Shown here piece by piece: positions 51,892 to 62,241 of a stretch of DNA of 64,000 nucleotides; the first letter of the stretch is position 1, and the number at the start of each line of letters is the position of its first letter. Source of the DNA: an uncultured Oscillospiraceae bacterium (lineage in GTDB: Bacteria; Bacillota; Clostridia; Oscillospirales; Oscillospiraceae); assembly GCA_934631005.1 (NCBI GenBank), contig CAKTXA010000006.1:1-64000 (forward strand). Direction: 5' to 3'. The notes under the pieces are model-generated. The model saw only the letters and a list, made by a program, of their open reading frames with translations, was not told the DNA's origin and did not search any database. A program made the translations under genes and the position numbers.

Positions 51892-53271
51892 TCAGCAGGC
51901 GATCACGGGGATGCCCGTCAGCTCGCCGAACGCGACGATCTGATCGTACAGCCTCTCGCCGTAGCCAAGGCAGCCGTACTCGTTGTTCCAGTTCTGCAGC
52001 AGCCCCTCCAGGTCGCCGTCCACGCGCACGAACGCGTGCGGCCAGAAGGGGATACCGCACTCATGGCGGCGGGCATCCAGCTCCTCCGGCGCGGGCTGGA
52101 ACACCTCGGCGTGCGCCACGACGATGCGGAACTCGCCGTTTACCCGGCTGACGCGGGCCAGTACGCCCTTGCCGCTCTTGCAGACCAGACTGACGGACAG
52201 GCCGCCCGCCTCGCCCTCGGTGGGGATGCCGTGGCTGGCCAGACTGACGCCGCTCTCATTGGCAAGACGGGGAGGCACAGCGCCGTCGCCGATGATCTTG
52301 ATCTCGCGGCGGGCACGGTCGATGTGCTGCAGATCGCCGTAGTAGATGGGGTCCGCGCTCAGGCCCATGATCAAAATGGAGGTGAGGGCGGTGTTGAAGT
52401 CGGAGAGCGTGGCGGTCGGCACGCCGTCGTTGAGCATCATGCTCTGGGCAAAGCAGGTGGCGCAGTAATCGTCGCCCATGCCGGGGAAGGACTGGAGCGT
52501 GTAGTAGTCAAAGCCCTCCTGCGCCTTGAGCGCCTTGAGTGCCAGATACAGCCGGATGGAGCGGAAATTCGTCTCGCAGCGCTCCACAGGCGCGGTAAAA
52601 TGCGCGTCGATCCAGTCGCACACGCGCTCGACCTCTGCCTGCGGGACGGCTTTGGCTGCCCGCAGCAGCTCGTGCGTGTCGCGCGAGTCGATGTCGATGC
52701 CGAACGTGCGCATCCACTGCGACGGGTCGGCCACGCCGCAGGTCTGGCCCATGCCGCGGCCGCCGAAGGCCATGAGCGTGGTCATCTCCATGCTCTTTTT
52801 GAGCGCGGAGGCCTTGCAGTAGTCGGCCACGCGCGCGACCACCCCCGGATCGTCCGCGCCGCCGTAGACAAAGCGGTGGCGGATGCCGACCTCATTCAGC
52901 GCCGCGCTGAGCACCAGCCCGCCCACGGGCCGCCAGCCCTGCGAGCCGTCGTGCGTCCAGATGACGATGCCCTTGCCGGTCTTGGCAAATTCGCGGATCG
53001 CCGCGACCAGATGCGCCGCCCAGACCCACGTGCCGGAGAAAAGCACGAGTGTGTCGATGCTGTCGTCCCTGGCAAGCGGCAGCAGCACCTCGGCGGCCTC
53101 CGCCTTGGTGGCGACGATCAGCTCCGGCGCGGTGAGCTCCACGCCCGCGTCCGTGAGCGCCCGTTTGGATGCCTCGATCTTCTGTGCGTCGATGAACAGG
53201 TTGCCGTCGGGGTCGCGCAGGCCGTCCTTGTGCACGCCGTAGACGACGAATGCGGTTTTTGATCTGACCAT
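51892..53271 (-). CDS. L-fucose/L-arabinose isomerase-fold protein
   Basis: 459 residues, about the length of L-arabinose/L-fucose isomerase-related proteins. Regions seen are LVLFSGTWVWAAHLVAAI, MTTLMAFGGRGMGQTCGV, QSFPGMGDDYCATCFAQSM and SDFNTALTSILIMG. Family members interconvert aldoses and ketoses with a divalent metal. It is likely co-transcribed with the DUF4432 gene upstream (38-bp gap). AAGGAGG precedes the ATG. Sugar specificity cannot be told. Confidence 0.83.
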   Translation of the reverse strand: MVRSKTAFVVYGVHKDGLRDPDGNLFIDAQKIEASKRALTDAGVELTAPELIVATKAEAAEVLLPLARDDSIDTLVLFSGTWVWAAHLVAAIREFAKTGKGIVIWTHDGSQGWRPVGGLVLSAALNEVGIRHRFVYGGADDPGVVARVADYCKASALKKSMEMTTLMAFGGRGMGQTCGVADPSQWMRTFGIDIDSRDTHELLRAAKAVPQAEVERVCDWIDAHFTAPVERCETNFRSIRLYLALKALKAQEGFDYYTLQSFPGMGDDYCATCFAQSMMLNDGVPTATLSDFNTALTSILIMGLSADPIYYGDLQHIDRARREIKIIGDGAVPPRLANESGVSLASHGIPTEGEAGGLSVSLVCKSGKGVLARVSRVNGEFRIVVAHAEVFQPAPEELDARRHECGIPFWPHAFVRVDGDLEGLLQNWNNEYGCLGYGERLYDQIVAFGELTGIPVIAC

Positions 53272-53309
53272 GGGAGTTCCTCCTTATTTATACAGCCCGC
53301 TTCCGGGCG

Positions 53310-54341
53310 TTAGTTACCGAACAGGGCGCGGCGCTCCGCCTCGCCGCGCAGGACGCCGATCTCCACCTGCAGCGTCCGCCGCGCCCCGGCGGGCAGGACC
53401 GGCAGCGCGCCGAGCCGCCGCAGCTCGCTGCGGCTTTTGCACAGGCAGGTGGACGGCTCCAGCGCCGCCACATAGTCGCTTGGGGCTTCCAGCACCCACT
53501 CGTTCAGGTGCGGCAGCTGCCGCGGGTCAAAGCGAATGTACACGCCAAGCCCGCCGCACAGCGCACCGTTCCAGATCCCGACAACGGCGCTTTCCGCGCC
53601 CGGCGGGAAGGTATAGTCGTAGTTGCGCTCGACATTTTGCACATCCGGCGGGGCGATATGCGTTGGGCTGCCGCGCCCGGCGGCCGCATCCAACGGCGTT
53701 CGCCGCGTATCCGGGACGAGCAGCTCGGCCTCTGGCGACAGCAGCGGATAGCCGAAGTTGATGTGGTAGAGCATACACAGCGGCACGTCCTGTGCGCCGA
53801 AATTTTCGACCTCGTCCGTCAGCAGCAGCGACGGATGCTCCGCGCTGGCGCGGATGGTGCGCCGGATGCGCAGCTTGTGGCAGAGCACGGCGGCGTCCGT
53901 CAGTGTGCCGCGCAGCTCGATCGTTCCGCGCTCCGCGTCCGACAGGTCGGCCACGCGCCGCGCCGGGACGGCGCCGAGCCGTCCGTGCAGCCCGAGCGCC
54001 TCGCCGCCGTCGGTGCACGCAGGGCCAAGATGCGTAGGTCCGAGCGTGGTGAGCAGCCCTGCGGAGAAGGTGCGCAGCCATTCATTTCCGAACGACTCAT
54101 AATATGCCGGGTGCGCCTCGGCGTCGGGCGCGAGAAACACCAGATTCACCCCGCGGTACGACGCCAGCGAAATGTCCATCGCCCGGTCGCATACGACCGT
54201 AAAGTCCAGCCCGCTGCCGGTGCGCACGTCGATGCAGCGGCAGCCGTCGGCGCGGCCGTCTGTCAGGCGGTAGTGCCGTGTGCCGCAGAGCTGGTATGCG
54301 TCGCCGCACCGGCGGATAAGTCCCGGATCCCATGCTGCCAT
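53310..54341 (-). CDS. DUF4432 family aldose 1-epimerase-like protein
   Basis: 343 residues with the galactose-mutarotase-like beta-supersandwich expected of DUF4432. Visible regions are FTVVCDRAMDISLASYRGVN, the LGLHGRLGAVPARRV segment with the conserved histidine, MLYHINFGYPLLSPEAEL and HLNEWVLEAPSDYVAALEP. It may interconvert sugar anomers to feed the adjacent isomerase. GGGAGGGG precedes the ATG. It is divergent from a PocR-AraC regulator. Confidence 0.85.
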   Translation of the reverse strand: MAAWDPGLIRRCGDAYQLCGTRHYRLTDGRADGCRCIDVRTGSGLDFTVVCDRAMDISLASYRGVNLVFLAPDAEAHPAYYESFGNEWLRTFSAGLLTTLGPTHLGPACTDGGEALGLHGRLGAVPARRVADLSDAERGTIELRGTLTDAAVLCHKLRIRRTIRASAEHPSLLLTDEVENFGAQDVPLCMLYHINFGYPLLSPEAELLVPDTRRTPLDAAAGRGSPTHIAPPDVQNVERNYDYTFPPGAESAVVGIWNGALCGGLGVYIRFDPRQLPHLNEWVLEAPSDYVAALEPSTCLCKSRSELRRLGALPVLPAGARRTLQVEIGVLRGEAERRALFGN

Positions 54342-54475
54342 CGTCTGCCCCTCCCTTGCGTTGCTCTGCCTTCAGTCTACGGGCCGCAGGCGGCGGCGGA
54401 AAGAGGGATCCGTCCGTTTTATGTTATATTTGTCCGAGCACGGATAAATTTTACCTGTAATTCGCGCCGGCTGGC

Positions 54476-54504
54476 TTGCAATTTTTGCCGCCGCGGCGTA
54501 TGAT
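54476..54504 (+). promoter_or_regulatory. Promoter of the PocR-AraC regulator
   Basis: TTGCAA (54476-54481), 17 bp, TATGAT (54499-54504), 20 nt before the start codon, leaving a very short leader. Confidence 0.7.
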
Positions 54505-54524
54505 CGTCACAGGAGGGGATGGAA

Positions 54525-55364
54525 ATGCTGCGGCTGGATACGACAAATCTTTACAAAATGCTCCGCGATTTTCACACGCTGACGCAGGTGCGGATCGTGC
54601 TGTATGACGAGAATATCTGCGAGCTGATGAGCTATCCGCTGGAAAAGAGCGAGTTTTGCGCCTGTATCGACCGCGATCCGGAGATGGATCGCCGCTGCGA
54701 CGCGTGCGACCGTGAAAACTGCCTGCTGTGCGCCGAGAAGAAGACCGTGGTGCATTACCGCTGCCATATGGGGCTGTGTGAGACGACCATGCCCATCTGC
54801 GACCACAACGGCGTGCTGGGCTACGTCATGTTCGGGCAGGTGCTGCGCCGCGAGGACAGCGAAAAAACGCGCCGCGCGCTGCATGCGCGCCTGTCGGAGG
54901 CCGATTTTCCCGGCATCGGCGCGATCATCGACCGCATCCCCGCCCACAGCGCAGCGGAGCTGGACGCATGCGCCACCGTTCTGCAGGCGCTGGTGACGTA
55001 TCTGCTGACCAACCGCTGGGTCACGCCGGAGCGCTCGGAGTTCATCCGGCATATGGACCGGTTCGTCGACGAAAATATCGGCCGTGAGATCCCGGTGGAG
55101 GAGCTCTGCGCGGAGTTCCATATGCGCAGGACGCGGCTGTACGCCGCGGCGGCGGAGTATCTCGGCTGCTCCGTGGCGCGGTATATCCGCAGCCGCCGCA
55201 TCCTGCGCGCGTGCGAGCTGCTGCGCACGACCGACCGCCGCATCACCGACATCGCCTATGACGTCGGCTTCTCGGACTACGGGCATTTTTCGCGCGTGTT
55301 CTCACGGCAGATGGGCATGTCCGCCTCGGCGCTGCGCGCCGCCGCGCGGGCAGAAGGGCGCTGA
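54525..55364 (+). CDS. AraC family regulator with PocR ligand-binding domain
   Basis: 279 residues from ATG 54525; the ATG at 54519 abuts the AGGAGGGG site and is less likely. The N-terminal PocR sensor domain (about 1-165) has the cysteine-rich RRCDACDRENCLLCAEKK and VVHYRCHMGLCETTMPI segments. The C-terminal AraC double HTH contains VEELCAEFHMRRTRLYAAA and ITDIAYDVGFSDYGHFSRVF. PocR domains bind small polyols or hydrocarbon derivatives. It probably regulates the divergent epimerase/isomerase genes and perhaps the aldolase-transport operon downstream. Confidence 0.92.
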   Translation: MLRLDTTNLYKMLRDFHTLTQVRIVLYDENICELMSYPLEKSEFCACIDRDPEMDRRCDACDRENCLLCAEKKTVVHYRCHMGLCETTMPICDHNGVLGYVMFGQVLRREDSEKTRRALHARLSEADFPGIGAIIDRIPAHSAAELDACATVLQALVTYLLTNRWVTPERSEFIRHMDRFVDENIGREIPVEELCAEFHMRRTRLYAAAAEYLGCSVARYIRSRRILRACELLRTTDRRITDIAYDVGFSDYGHFSRVFSRQMGMSASALRAAARAEGR

Positions 55365-55380
55365 ATCCGACAAAAAGCAT

Positions 55381-55410
55381 CCCCCGGCGCGAGGCTTTCC
55401 GCGCCGGGGG
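55381..55410 (+). terminator. GC-rich hairpin after the AraC gene
   Basis: CCCCCGGCGCG with CGCGCCGGGGG, eight-base loop; the following TCTCTAC is only weakly T-rich. Confidence 0.6.
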
Positions 55411-55543
55411 TCTCTACATCCGCGGCATGGAAAATTTTTCGTGCGCGGACGAATTGACCATATTCTGACCGAATGCACCTTTTTTCAGGGAGCGCGGACC
55501 GCTACGCTGGAAGAGCGATCTACTGAAAAAAGGAGGGATGCCT

Positions 55544-56458
55544 ATGGATGCGCAAACCACCGTCCGGCGCGCGCTGTGCACCAAAACCGTGATCCCGGCC
55601 TTCAATATCCCCTACCTGCCGATGCTGGAGGCGGTCGCGAACGCCGTCTTTGACGAGAACGCCGCCGCCATGGTGCAGGTGGCGCGGCTGGAGTGGGAGA
55701 AGTTCGAGTCCCGCAGCCCGGAGGCCGTGGCGGAGGAATTTTTCCGTGTGAAAAAGCCCGGCTGCCTGCTGCATCTGGATCATGTGCCCGTTATTGACGA
55801 GGATGGGCAGCGCGTGGCGTATCTGCCGATCCTGCAGCGGGCGCTGGACGCAGGGTACGCGTCTGTGATGGTGGATGGCTCCCGTCTGCCGCTGGCGGAG
55901 AACATTGCCGTCACGCAGCAGGCGGCGGCGCTCGCCGCGCGCTACGGCGCGGCGGTGGAGGCGGAGCTGGGAGCTGTGGCCGGGCACGAGGGCAGCGGCA
56001 TCGGAAGCTATGAGGAGCTGTTCGCGTCCCGAAAGGGCTTTACCGATCCGGCGGAGGCCGCCGAGTTTGCCGCGCGATCCGGCTGCGACTGGCTGAGCGT
56101 GGCGGCGGGGAGCTTTCACGGCGCGATCGCCGCGGCAACAAGACACCTGCCGAAGCCGCAGGCGCGGCTGGACATCGAGCATCTGCGCACGCTTGCGGAC
56201 GCGGCGGGGCATCTGCCGCTGGTGCTGCACGGCGGCTCGGGGATCCGGCAGGAATATATCCTGCGTGCCGTGCAGGCGGGCGTCGCCAAGATCAATGTGG
56301 CCACCGAGATCCGCCAGCCGTATGAGCAGGCGCTCGAGCAGCGCCCGGGCGACATCGCGTTTGCCCAGCGGCAGGTCTATGACCGCACGCGCTGGGTGCT
56401 GCGGGAATTCTTGCAGGTGTCCGGCAGCCGCGCCGTGCTGGAGCGGGAGAAGGAATGA
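55544..56458 (+). CDS. Class II fructose-bisphosphate/tagatose-bisphosphate aldolase family protein
   Basis: 304 residues from ATG 55544 (AGGAGGG 6-7 nt upstream; the ATG at 55538 is too close). Motifs: VIPAFNIPYLPM, CLLHLDHV (zinc histidine and catalytic aspartate), VEAELGAVAGHEG, AGSFHGA, LVLHGGSGI and KINVATEIR. Zinc-dependent retro-aldol cleavage of a ketose (bis)phosphate to two trioses is expected, a plausible last step for sugars imported here. It precedes the peptide-type ABC genes, with a promoter-like stretch between. Confidence 0.9.
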   Translation: MDAQTTVRRALCTKTVIPAFNIPYLPMLEAVANAVFDENAAAMVQVARLEWEKFESRSPEAVAEEFFRVKKPGCLLHLDHVPVIDEDGQRVAYLPILQRALDAGYASVMVDGSRLPLAENIAVTQQAAALAARYGAAVEAELGAVAGHEGSGIGSYEELFASRKGFTDPAEAAEFAARSGCDWLSVAAGSFHGAIAAATRHLPKPQARLDIEHLRTLADAAGHLPLVLHGGSGIRQEYILRAVQAGVAKINVATEIRQPYEQALEQRPGDIAFAQRQVYDRTRWVLREFLQVSGSRAVLEREKE

Positions 56459-56633
56459 GCGCAGCGCGATAAAATACCCCGCAAACCTTCCGCTATGTAA
56501 GGTTTGCAAGCGCGGCAGAAGGCTTGGAAACGTTGTGAATAAGTCCAATTGCAACAAATTATAGAATATTGTTTTGTGCTGTTTGCATAAAATGCAGGGA
56601 GAGAATGAAGAAAATATATTCCATAAAAATACA

Positions 56634-56664
56634 TTGACTCTCCCAAACGGAATGGGCTAATTTT
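56634..56664 (+). promoter_or_regulatory. Probable promoter of the Dpp-type operon
   Basis: TTGACT (56634-56639), 18 bp, TAATTT (56658-56663), in an AT-rich gap (56459-56720) otherwise without visible genes. About 57 nt precede the binding-protein start codon. Confidence 0.5.
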
Positions 56665-56720
56665 AAAATAGCAAGGGTCAGGGGCTCCCTGCCTCAAAAA
56701 AAGAATATGGAGGAAGAAAA

Positions 56721-58289
56721 ATGAAAGCTATGAAAAAGGCGCTGTGTCTGCTTCTGGCGGCTGTGATGCTGTTTGCCATCACGGCGTGCAGCGGCAGCAC
56801 GAATGCCCCCGCTTCGGACACGCAGACCGCGGCTCCGGCGGCGTCGGGCGGCAAGGTCGGCGACCATGACGGCAACATCGTTGTGGCCGTGCAGTACGAT
56901 CTCGGCAGCTTCAACACCGGCACGCGCTGGGCGAACGAGGATTTCCCGTTCTACTTCCTGGTGTATGACCGCCTGTTCGAGTATGACGAGGATACGAACG
57001 CCATCCCGCATCTGGTGGAGGAGGAGACCATCCTGAGCGACACGCAGGTGCAGTACAAGATCCACCAGGGCGCGAAGTTCAGCGACGGCACGGAGATCAA
57101 GGCGAAGGATGTCGCGGCGTCCATCATGTACGCCGTCAACTCCAAGCTCGCCGGTGAGATGTTTGACCAGATCCTCTCGGTCGATGTGAAGGACGATTAC
57201 ACCGTCATCGTCAACACCGCCGACATCTATCCGCAGCTCAACCTGGCGCTGGCGGACCCGCTCTCATCCATCCACTCCGCCGATTTTTTGGAAAAGGCGA
57301 AGGCTGATCCCAACCTGTGGTCGGATCCCGTCTGCTCCGGCCGCTACAAGGTCAAAAGCCGCGTGGTCGGCAGCTCTGTGGAGCTGATCCCCAACGAGTA
57401 CTGGTGGGACGCGGCGACCGCCCCGCAGAATGACTCCATCACCTTCAAGATCGTGCCCGAGGCCTCCACCAGAACGATCATGGTGCAGACCGGCGAGGCT
57501 GACCTCTGCGACAACTTCTCCGCCGCCGACATCGAAACGGCGGAAGCCGACCCCAACGTCGCCATCCACCGCATTGCCTCCGCGCGCTATTTCTACATCT
57601 TTATGAACGTCAACGCGCCGGAGTTCCAGAAGAAGGAGGTCCGTCAGGCCCTCAACTACGCCATCGACCGCGAGGCCTGCCTGCTGGTGCAGGAGGAGGG
57701 CTGCGGCCAGGTCGTGTTTGACTACGTCGCGCCCGCGTGCATTGGCTATGTGGAGAACCCCGGAAATTACGAGTATAACCCCGAAAAGGCAAAAGAACTG
57801 CTGAAGGCAGCGGGCGTGGAGAACCTGACGTTCGAGCTGACCTGCGACGCCTCCTTTAACAGCATGGCCGCGCTCATTCAGGCGCAGCTCGCCGAGGTCG
57901 GCGTGACCTGTAAGATCGTGACCATTGAGCAGATGGTCGATATTATCCCGCTGATCGACCAGGGCCAGTGCAACGCAGGGATCGTGGCGTGGTCCGGCCC
58001 GCCCGATGACGCGCTGACCATCCCCTGCACGCTGGGCGAGGCCGCCATCGGCGCGAACAATTTCTCCAAGTATGTGAACCCCGAGCTGGAGGCGCTGTTC
58101 CCCAAGGCGTTCAATATGGACGACAACGCCCGTATCGAGGCCTACCACGAGTGGGAGGAGATCCTCTGCGAGGATTGCCCGTGGATCCCGCTGTATGTCA
58201 ACGAGCAGCGTGCGCTGGCAAACGCCGACCTCAAGAACGTCGAGATGTGCTGCCTGATGCCGTACAACCTCTATAAGCTCACCTACTAG
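56721..58289 (+). CDS. Oligopeptide/dipeptide-type ABC transporter substrate-binding lipoprotein (SBP_bac_5)
   Basis: 522 residues. Lipoprotein signal with lipobox FAITAC (about residue 23), then the family-5 binding domain: FSDGTEIKAKDVAASI is the signature region, with VRQALNYAIDREACL and SKYVNPELEAL later. GGAGGAAG precedes the ATG. Family 5 proteins bind peptides but also nickel, opines and oligosaccharides. With NagA-like and CBM9-like genes downstream, an amino-sugar oligosaccharide or glycopeptide is a reasonable ligand. Confidence 0.92.
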   Translation: MKAMKKALCLLLAAVMLFAITACSGSTNAPASDTQTAAPAASGGKVGDHDGNIVVAVQYDLGSFNTGTRWANEDFPFYFLVYDRLFEYDEDTNAIPHLVEEETILSDTQVQYKIHQGAKFSDGTEIKAKDVAASIMYAVNSKLAGEMFDQILSVDVKDDYTVIVNTADIYPQLNLALADPLSSIHSADFLEKAKADPNLWSDPVCSGRYKVKSRVVGSSVELIPNEYWWDAATAPQNDSITFKIVPEASTRTIMVQTGEADLCDNFSAADIETAEADPNVAIHRIASARYFYIFMNVNAPEFQKKEVRQALNYAIDREACLLVQEEGCGQVVFDYVAPACIGYVENPGNYEYNPEKAKELLKAAGVENLTFELTCDASFNSMAALIQAQLAEVGVTCKIVTIEQMVDIIPLIDQGQCNAGIVAWSGPPDDALTIPCTLGEAAIGANNFSKYVNPELEALFPKAFNMDDNARIEAYHEWEEILCEDCPWIPLYVNEQRALANADLKNVEMCCLMPYNLYKLTY

Positions 58290-58305
58290 GTCCGCAGCTC
58301 CATCA

Positions 58306-58331
58306 GCCTGCGCGCCCTCGGGCGCGCAGGC
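58306..58331 (+). promoter_or_regulatory. Intercistronic hairpin after the binding-protein gene
   Basis: GCCTGCGCGCC with GGGCGCGCAGGC, three-base loop, and a weak T run. Typical of differential expression of binding protein over permeases. Confidence 0.6.
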
Positions 58332-58356
58332 GCTTTAGGAAGAAAGAGGAATCTTT

Positions 58357-59296
<940 letters not shown>

Positions 59297-59304
<8 letters not shown>

Positions 59305-60205
59305 TGTGAAAGAAACGAAAAAAGTCAACAAGCGCGAATTCCTGAAAAAATACCACAAGGCGAACAAGGCGCTGGAGATGTGGCGCATCTTCAAAAGCAA
59401 CCGTCTGGCGGTGGTGGGGCTGCTGATCTTCATCGTCATTCTGCTGCTGATGATCTTTGCCAACGTCATCGCGGATTACAAGACCGTCGCCATCGCCACG
59501 AACACGCGCGATCGGCTGCAGTCGCCGTCGGCGGCGCACCTGCTGGGCACCGACGATCTCGGGCGCGATATGCTCGCGCGCGTCATCCACGGCGGCCGCG
59601 TCTCGCTGCGCATCGCGGTGGGCGCGGGGCTTCTCGGCCTGCTGCTCTCGGGCACGATCGGCTCGCTCGCGGGCTTCTACGGCGGCGCGGTGGACAACAT
59701 CCTCATGCGCTGCATCGACGTTCTGGCGTGCGTGCCGTGCATCGTGCTGGCCATCGCCATGGTCGCGGCCATGGGCGCGAGCGAGACGAATCTCATCATC
59801 GCCATCGGCGTATCCACCACGGTGGGTCTCAGCCGGACGGTGCGCTCGGCCGTTTTAGGCGTGCGGAACATGGAATACATCGAGGCCGCCCGCGCGCTCG
59901 GCCAGTCCACGTGGAAGATCATCCTTAAACACGTGCTGGTCAACTGCGTGGCGCCCATCATCGTGCATCTCAGCATCCAGATCGCCTGCAACATCCTGTG
60001 GGTGGCGGAGCTGTCGTTTTTGGGGCTGGGCATTTCCGCGCCCACGCCGGAATGGGGCTGCATGATCTCGGCGGCGCGGACGAATATGCGCACGTATCCG
60101 TATCTCGTCATCGTGCCGGGGCTTGCGATCTTCTTCTCGGCAGTCTCGTTCAATCTGATCGGCGACGGTCTGCGCGACGCGCTCGATCCCAAGCTCAAAT
60201 GCTGA
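59297..60205 (+). CDS. ABC transporter permease, DppC type
   Basis: 302 residues, six membrane segments, with LLGTDDLGRDMLARVIHGGR (the DppC/OppC signature) and EAARALGQSTWKIILKHVL (EAA loop). It is the partner of the preceding permease. GCGGAGG lies upstream inside the overlapping end of dppB-like gene. Confidence 0.93.
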
Positions 60206-60220
60206 GGCGGAGGTGCAGAC

Positions 60221-61285
60221 ATGAAGAACGAAGAGACCTTGCAGAAAAACGAAGCGCAGCAGCCGGAAGAGGAACTGCTGCTGAACATTGAAGACCTCCA
60301 TGTGCACTTTATCAGCAAGGAGGAGACGGTCAAGGCGCTCAACGGCGTGGATCTCAAGGTCCGCCGCGGCAGCACCATCGGCATCGTCGGCGAGACCGGC
60401 GCGGGCAAGACCACCACAGCGCTGGCCGTGCTGAACATGGTGCCGAAGCCGCAGGGCAAGATCATCCGTGGAAAGATCACGCTCGAGGGCATCGACATCC
60501 TCAGCCAGAACGAGGCCGAGATGTCGCTCATCCGCGGCAATAAGGTGTCGATGATCTTTCAGGACCCGATGTCGTCGCTGAACCCGGTTTTGAACGTGGG
60601 CGATCAGATCGCCGAGAGCTTGGTGCTGCACAAGGACATGGGCAGGCACGAGGCGCTGGCGGAGGCCGGGCGGCTGCTGGAGCAGGTGGGCATCCCCGCC
60701 TCGCGGGCGACAGACTATCCGCACCAGTTCTCCGGCGGCATGAAGCAGCGCGTGCTCATCGCGATGGGCCTTGCCTGCGGGCCGCAGCTGCTCATCGCCG
60801 ACGAGCCGACCACGGCGCTGGACGTGACCATTCAGGCACAGGTGCTGGAGCTGATGAAGCAGCTGCGCGAGACGTCCAACACGACGATCCTGATGATCAC
60901 GCACGATTTCGGCATCGTGGCCGAGATGTGCGACGAGGTGTACGTCATGTACGCCGGGACGATCATCGAAAACGGCTTGCTCGCCGAGATCTTTGACCGC
61001 ACGCGGCACCCGTATACCGAGGGGCTTTTCAACTCCCTGCCGGATATTGACCACCGCGACCGGGCGCTGCTGCCCATCAAGGGCCGCACCGTCGACCCGA
61101 CGGACCTGCCCACCGGCTGTCCGTTCTGGCCGCGCTGCAACTACGCGACCGAGCGCTGCAGGCAGGAAATGCCGCCGCGTATGCGGATCACGGACACGCA
61201 CTTTGTAAAGTGCTGGCTGTATGAGCACACGGCGGAAAACCGCCTGCAGCGGCAGGACTATGTGGAGGAACACGAGCATGGCTGA
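60221..61285 (+). CDS. ABC transporter ATP-binding protein, DppD type
   Basis: 354 residues. Walker A GETGAGKTT (note ETGAGKTT instead of the more usual ESGSGKS), Q-loop FQDPMSSLNP, signature FSGGMKQRV, Walker B LLIADEPTTALD. The oligopeptide-family C-terminal extension has cysteines (GCPFWPRCNYATERC, CW near the end) that resemble the iron-sulfur-binding motif of some DppD proteins. It overlaps the next ATPase gene by 8 nt. Confidence 0.93.
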   Translation: MKNEETLQKNEAQQPEEELLLNIEDLHVHFISKEETVKALNGVDLKVRRGSTIGIVGETGAGKTTTALAVLNMVPKPQGKIIRGKITLEGIDILSQNEAEMSLIRGNKVSMIFQDPMSSLNPVLNVGDQIAESLVLHKDMGRHEALAEAGRLLEQVGIPASRATDYPHQFSGGMKQRVLIAMGLACGPQLLIADEPTTALDVTIQAQVLELMKQLRETSNTTILMITHDFGIVAEMCDEVYVMYAGTIIENGLLAEIFDRTRHPYTEGLFNSLPDIDHRDRALLPIKGRTVDPTDLPTGCPFWPRCNYATERCRQEMPPRMRITDTHFVKCWLYEHTAENRLQRQDYVEEHEHG

Positions 61286-62237
61286 AAATATTCTGGAGAT
61301 CCGAAACCTCAAAAAATATTTTAAGGTCGGCGCCGGGCAGCTCCACGCGGTCGACGATGTGACGCTTTCCATCGCGCGGGGCACGACGCTGGGCGTGGTC
61401 GGCGAGTCCGGCTGCGGCAAGTCGACGCTCGGGCGGACGATCCTGCGGCTGATCGAGCCCACGGCGGGCGAAATCTTCTTTGACGGCGAGAACATCACCA
61501 AGGTCGGCCGGCGCCGGCTCAAGGAGCTGCGGCGGGATATGCAGCTGATCTTTCAGGACCCGTTTTCCTCGCTCAACCCCAAGCTCACCATCTCGCAGGC
61601 CATCGACGAAGCGCTGACACTCACGGGCAAATACCGCGACGCCGATGAGCGCTTTGCCAAGGTGCTGGAGCTGATGGAGACCGTGGGTCTGGACGAGCGG
61701 CTGGTGAACGCCTATCCGCACGAGCTGGACGGCGGCCGCCGCCAGCGCGTGGGCATCGCACGGGCGCTGGCGATGGACCCGAAGTTCATCGTCTGCGACG
61801 AGCCGGTCTCGGCGCTGGATGTGTCCATTCAGGCGCAGATCCTGAACCTGCTGCGCCGGCTGCAGAAGGAGCGGGGGCTGACGTATATCTTCATCACGCA
61901 CGACCTGTCCGTGGTCAACTACATCTCCGACGAGATCGCCGTGATGTATCTGGGCCGGATGATCGAAAAGGCAAAGACGGAGGAGCTGTTCCAAAACCCG
62001 ACGCACCCGTACACCAAGGCGCTGCTGTCGGCCCTGCCGATCCCGAGCCTGCACAACCGGCGCGAGCGCATCCTGATCCGCGGCGAGATCACCTCGCCCA
62101 TCAATCCCAAGCCCTGCTGCCGGTTTGCCGCGCGCTGCGAGTCCTGCACGGCGGCGTGCACGGCCGGAGAGCCGAAGCTGACGGACATCGGCGGCGGTCA
62201 CCTGGTCGCCTGCTATCAATGTACAGAAAAGGAATAA
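61278..62237 (+). CDS. ABC transporter ATP-binding protein, DppF type
   Basis: 319 residues from ATG 61278. Walker A GESGCGKST, Q-loop FQDPFSSLNP, Walker B FIVCDEPVSALD. The signature reads LDGGRRQRVGIARAL instead of the usual LSGGQRQR: the serine that contacts ATP is an aspartate. The C-terminal extension again carries cysteines (CCRFAARCESCTAAC). It completes the importer. Confidence 0.92.
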   Translation: MAENILEIRNLKKYFKVGAGQLHAVDDVTLSIARGTTLGVVGESGCGKSTLGRTILRLIEPTAGEIFFDGENITKVGRRRLKELRRDMQLIFQDPFSSLNPKLTISQAIDEALTLTGKYRDADERFAKVLELMETVGLDERLVNAYPHELDGGRRQRVGIARALAMDPKFIVCDEPVSALDVSIQAQILNLLRRLQKERGLTYIFITHDLSVVNYISDEIAVMYLGRMIEKAKTEELFQNPTHPYTKALLSALPIPSLHNRRERILIRGEITSPINPKPCCRFAARCESCTAACTAGEPKLTDIGGGHLVACYQCTEKE

Positions 62238-62241
62238 AACA

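Noticed and set aside
56560..56650. A possible further copy of the ATTCNTAAA palindrome before the Dpp-type operon (ATTCCATAAA near 56617)
   Set aside because: Only a half-site is present and the spacing does not fit.
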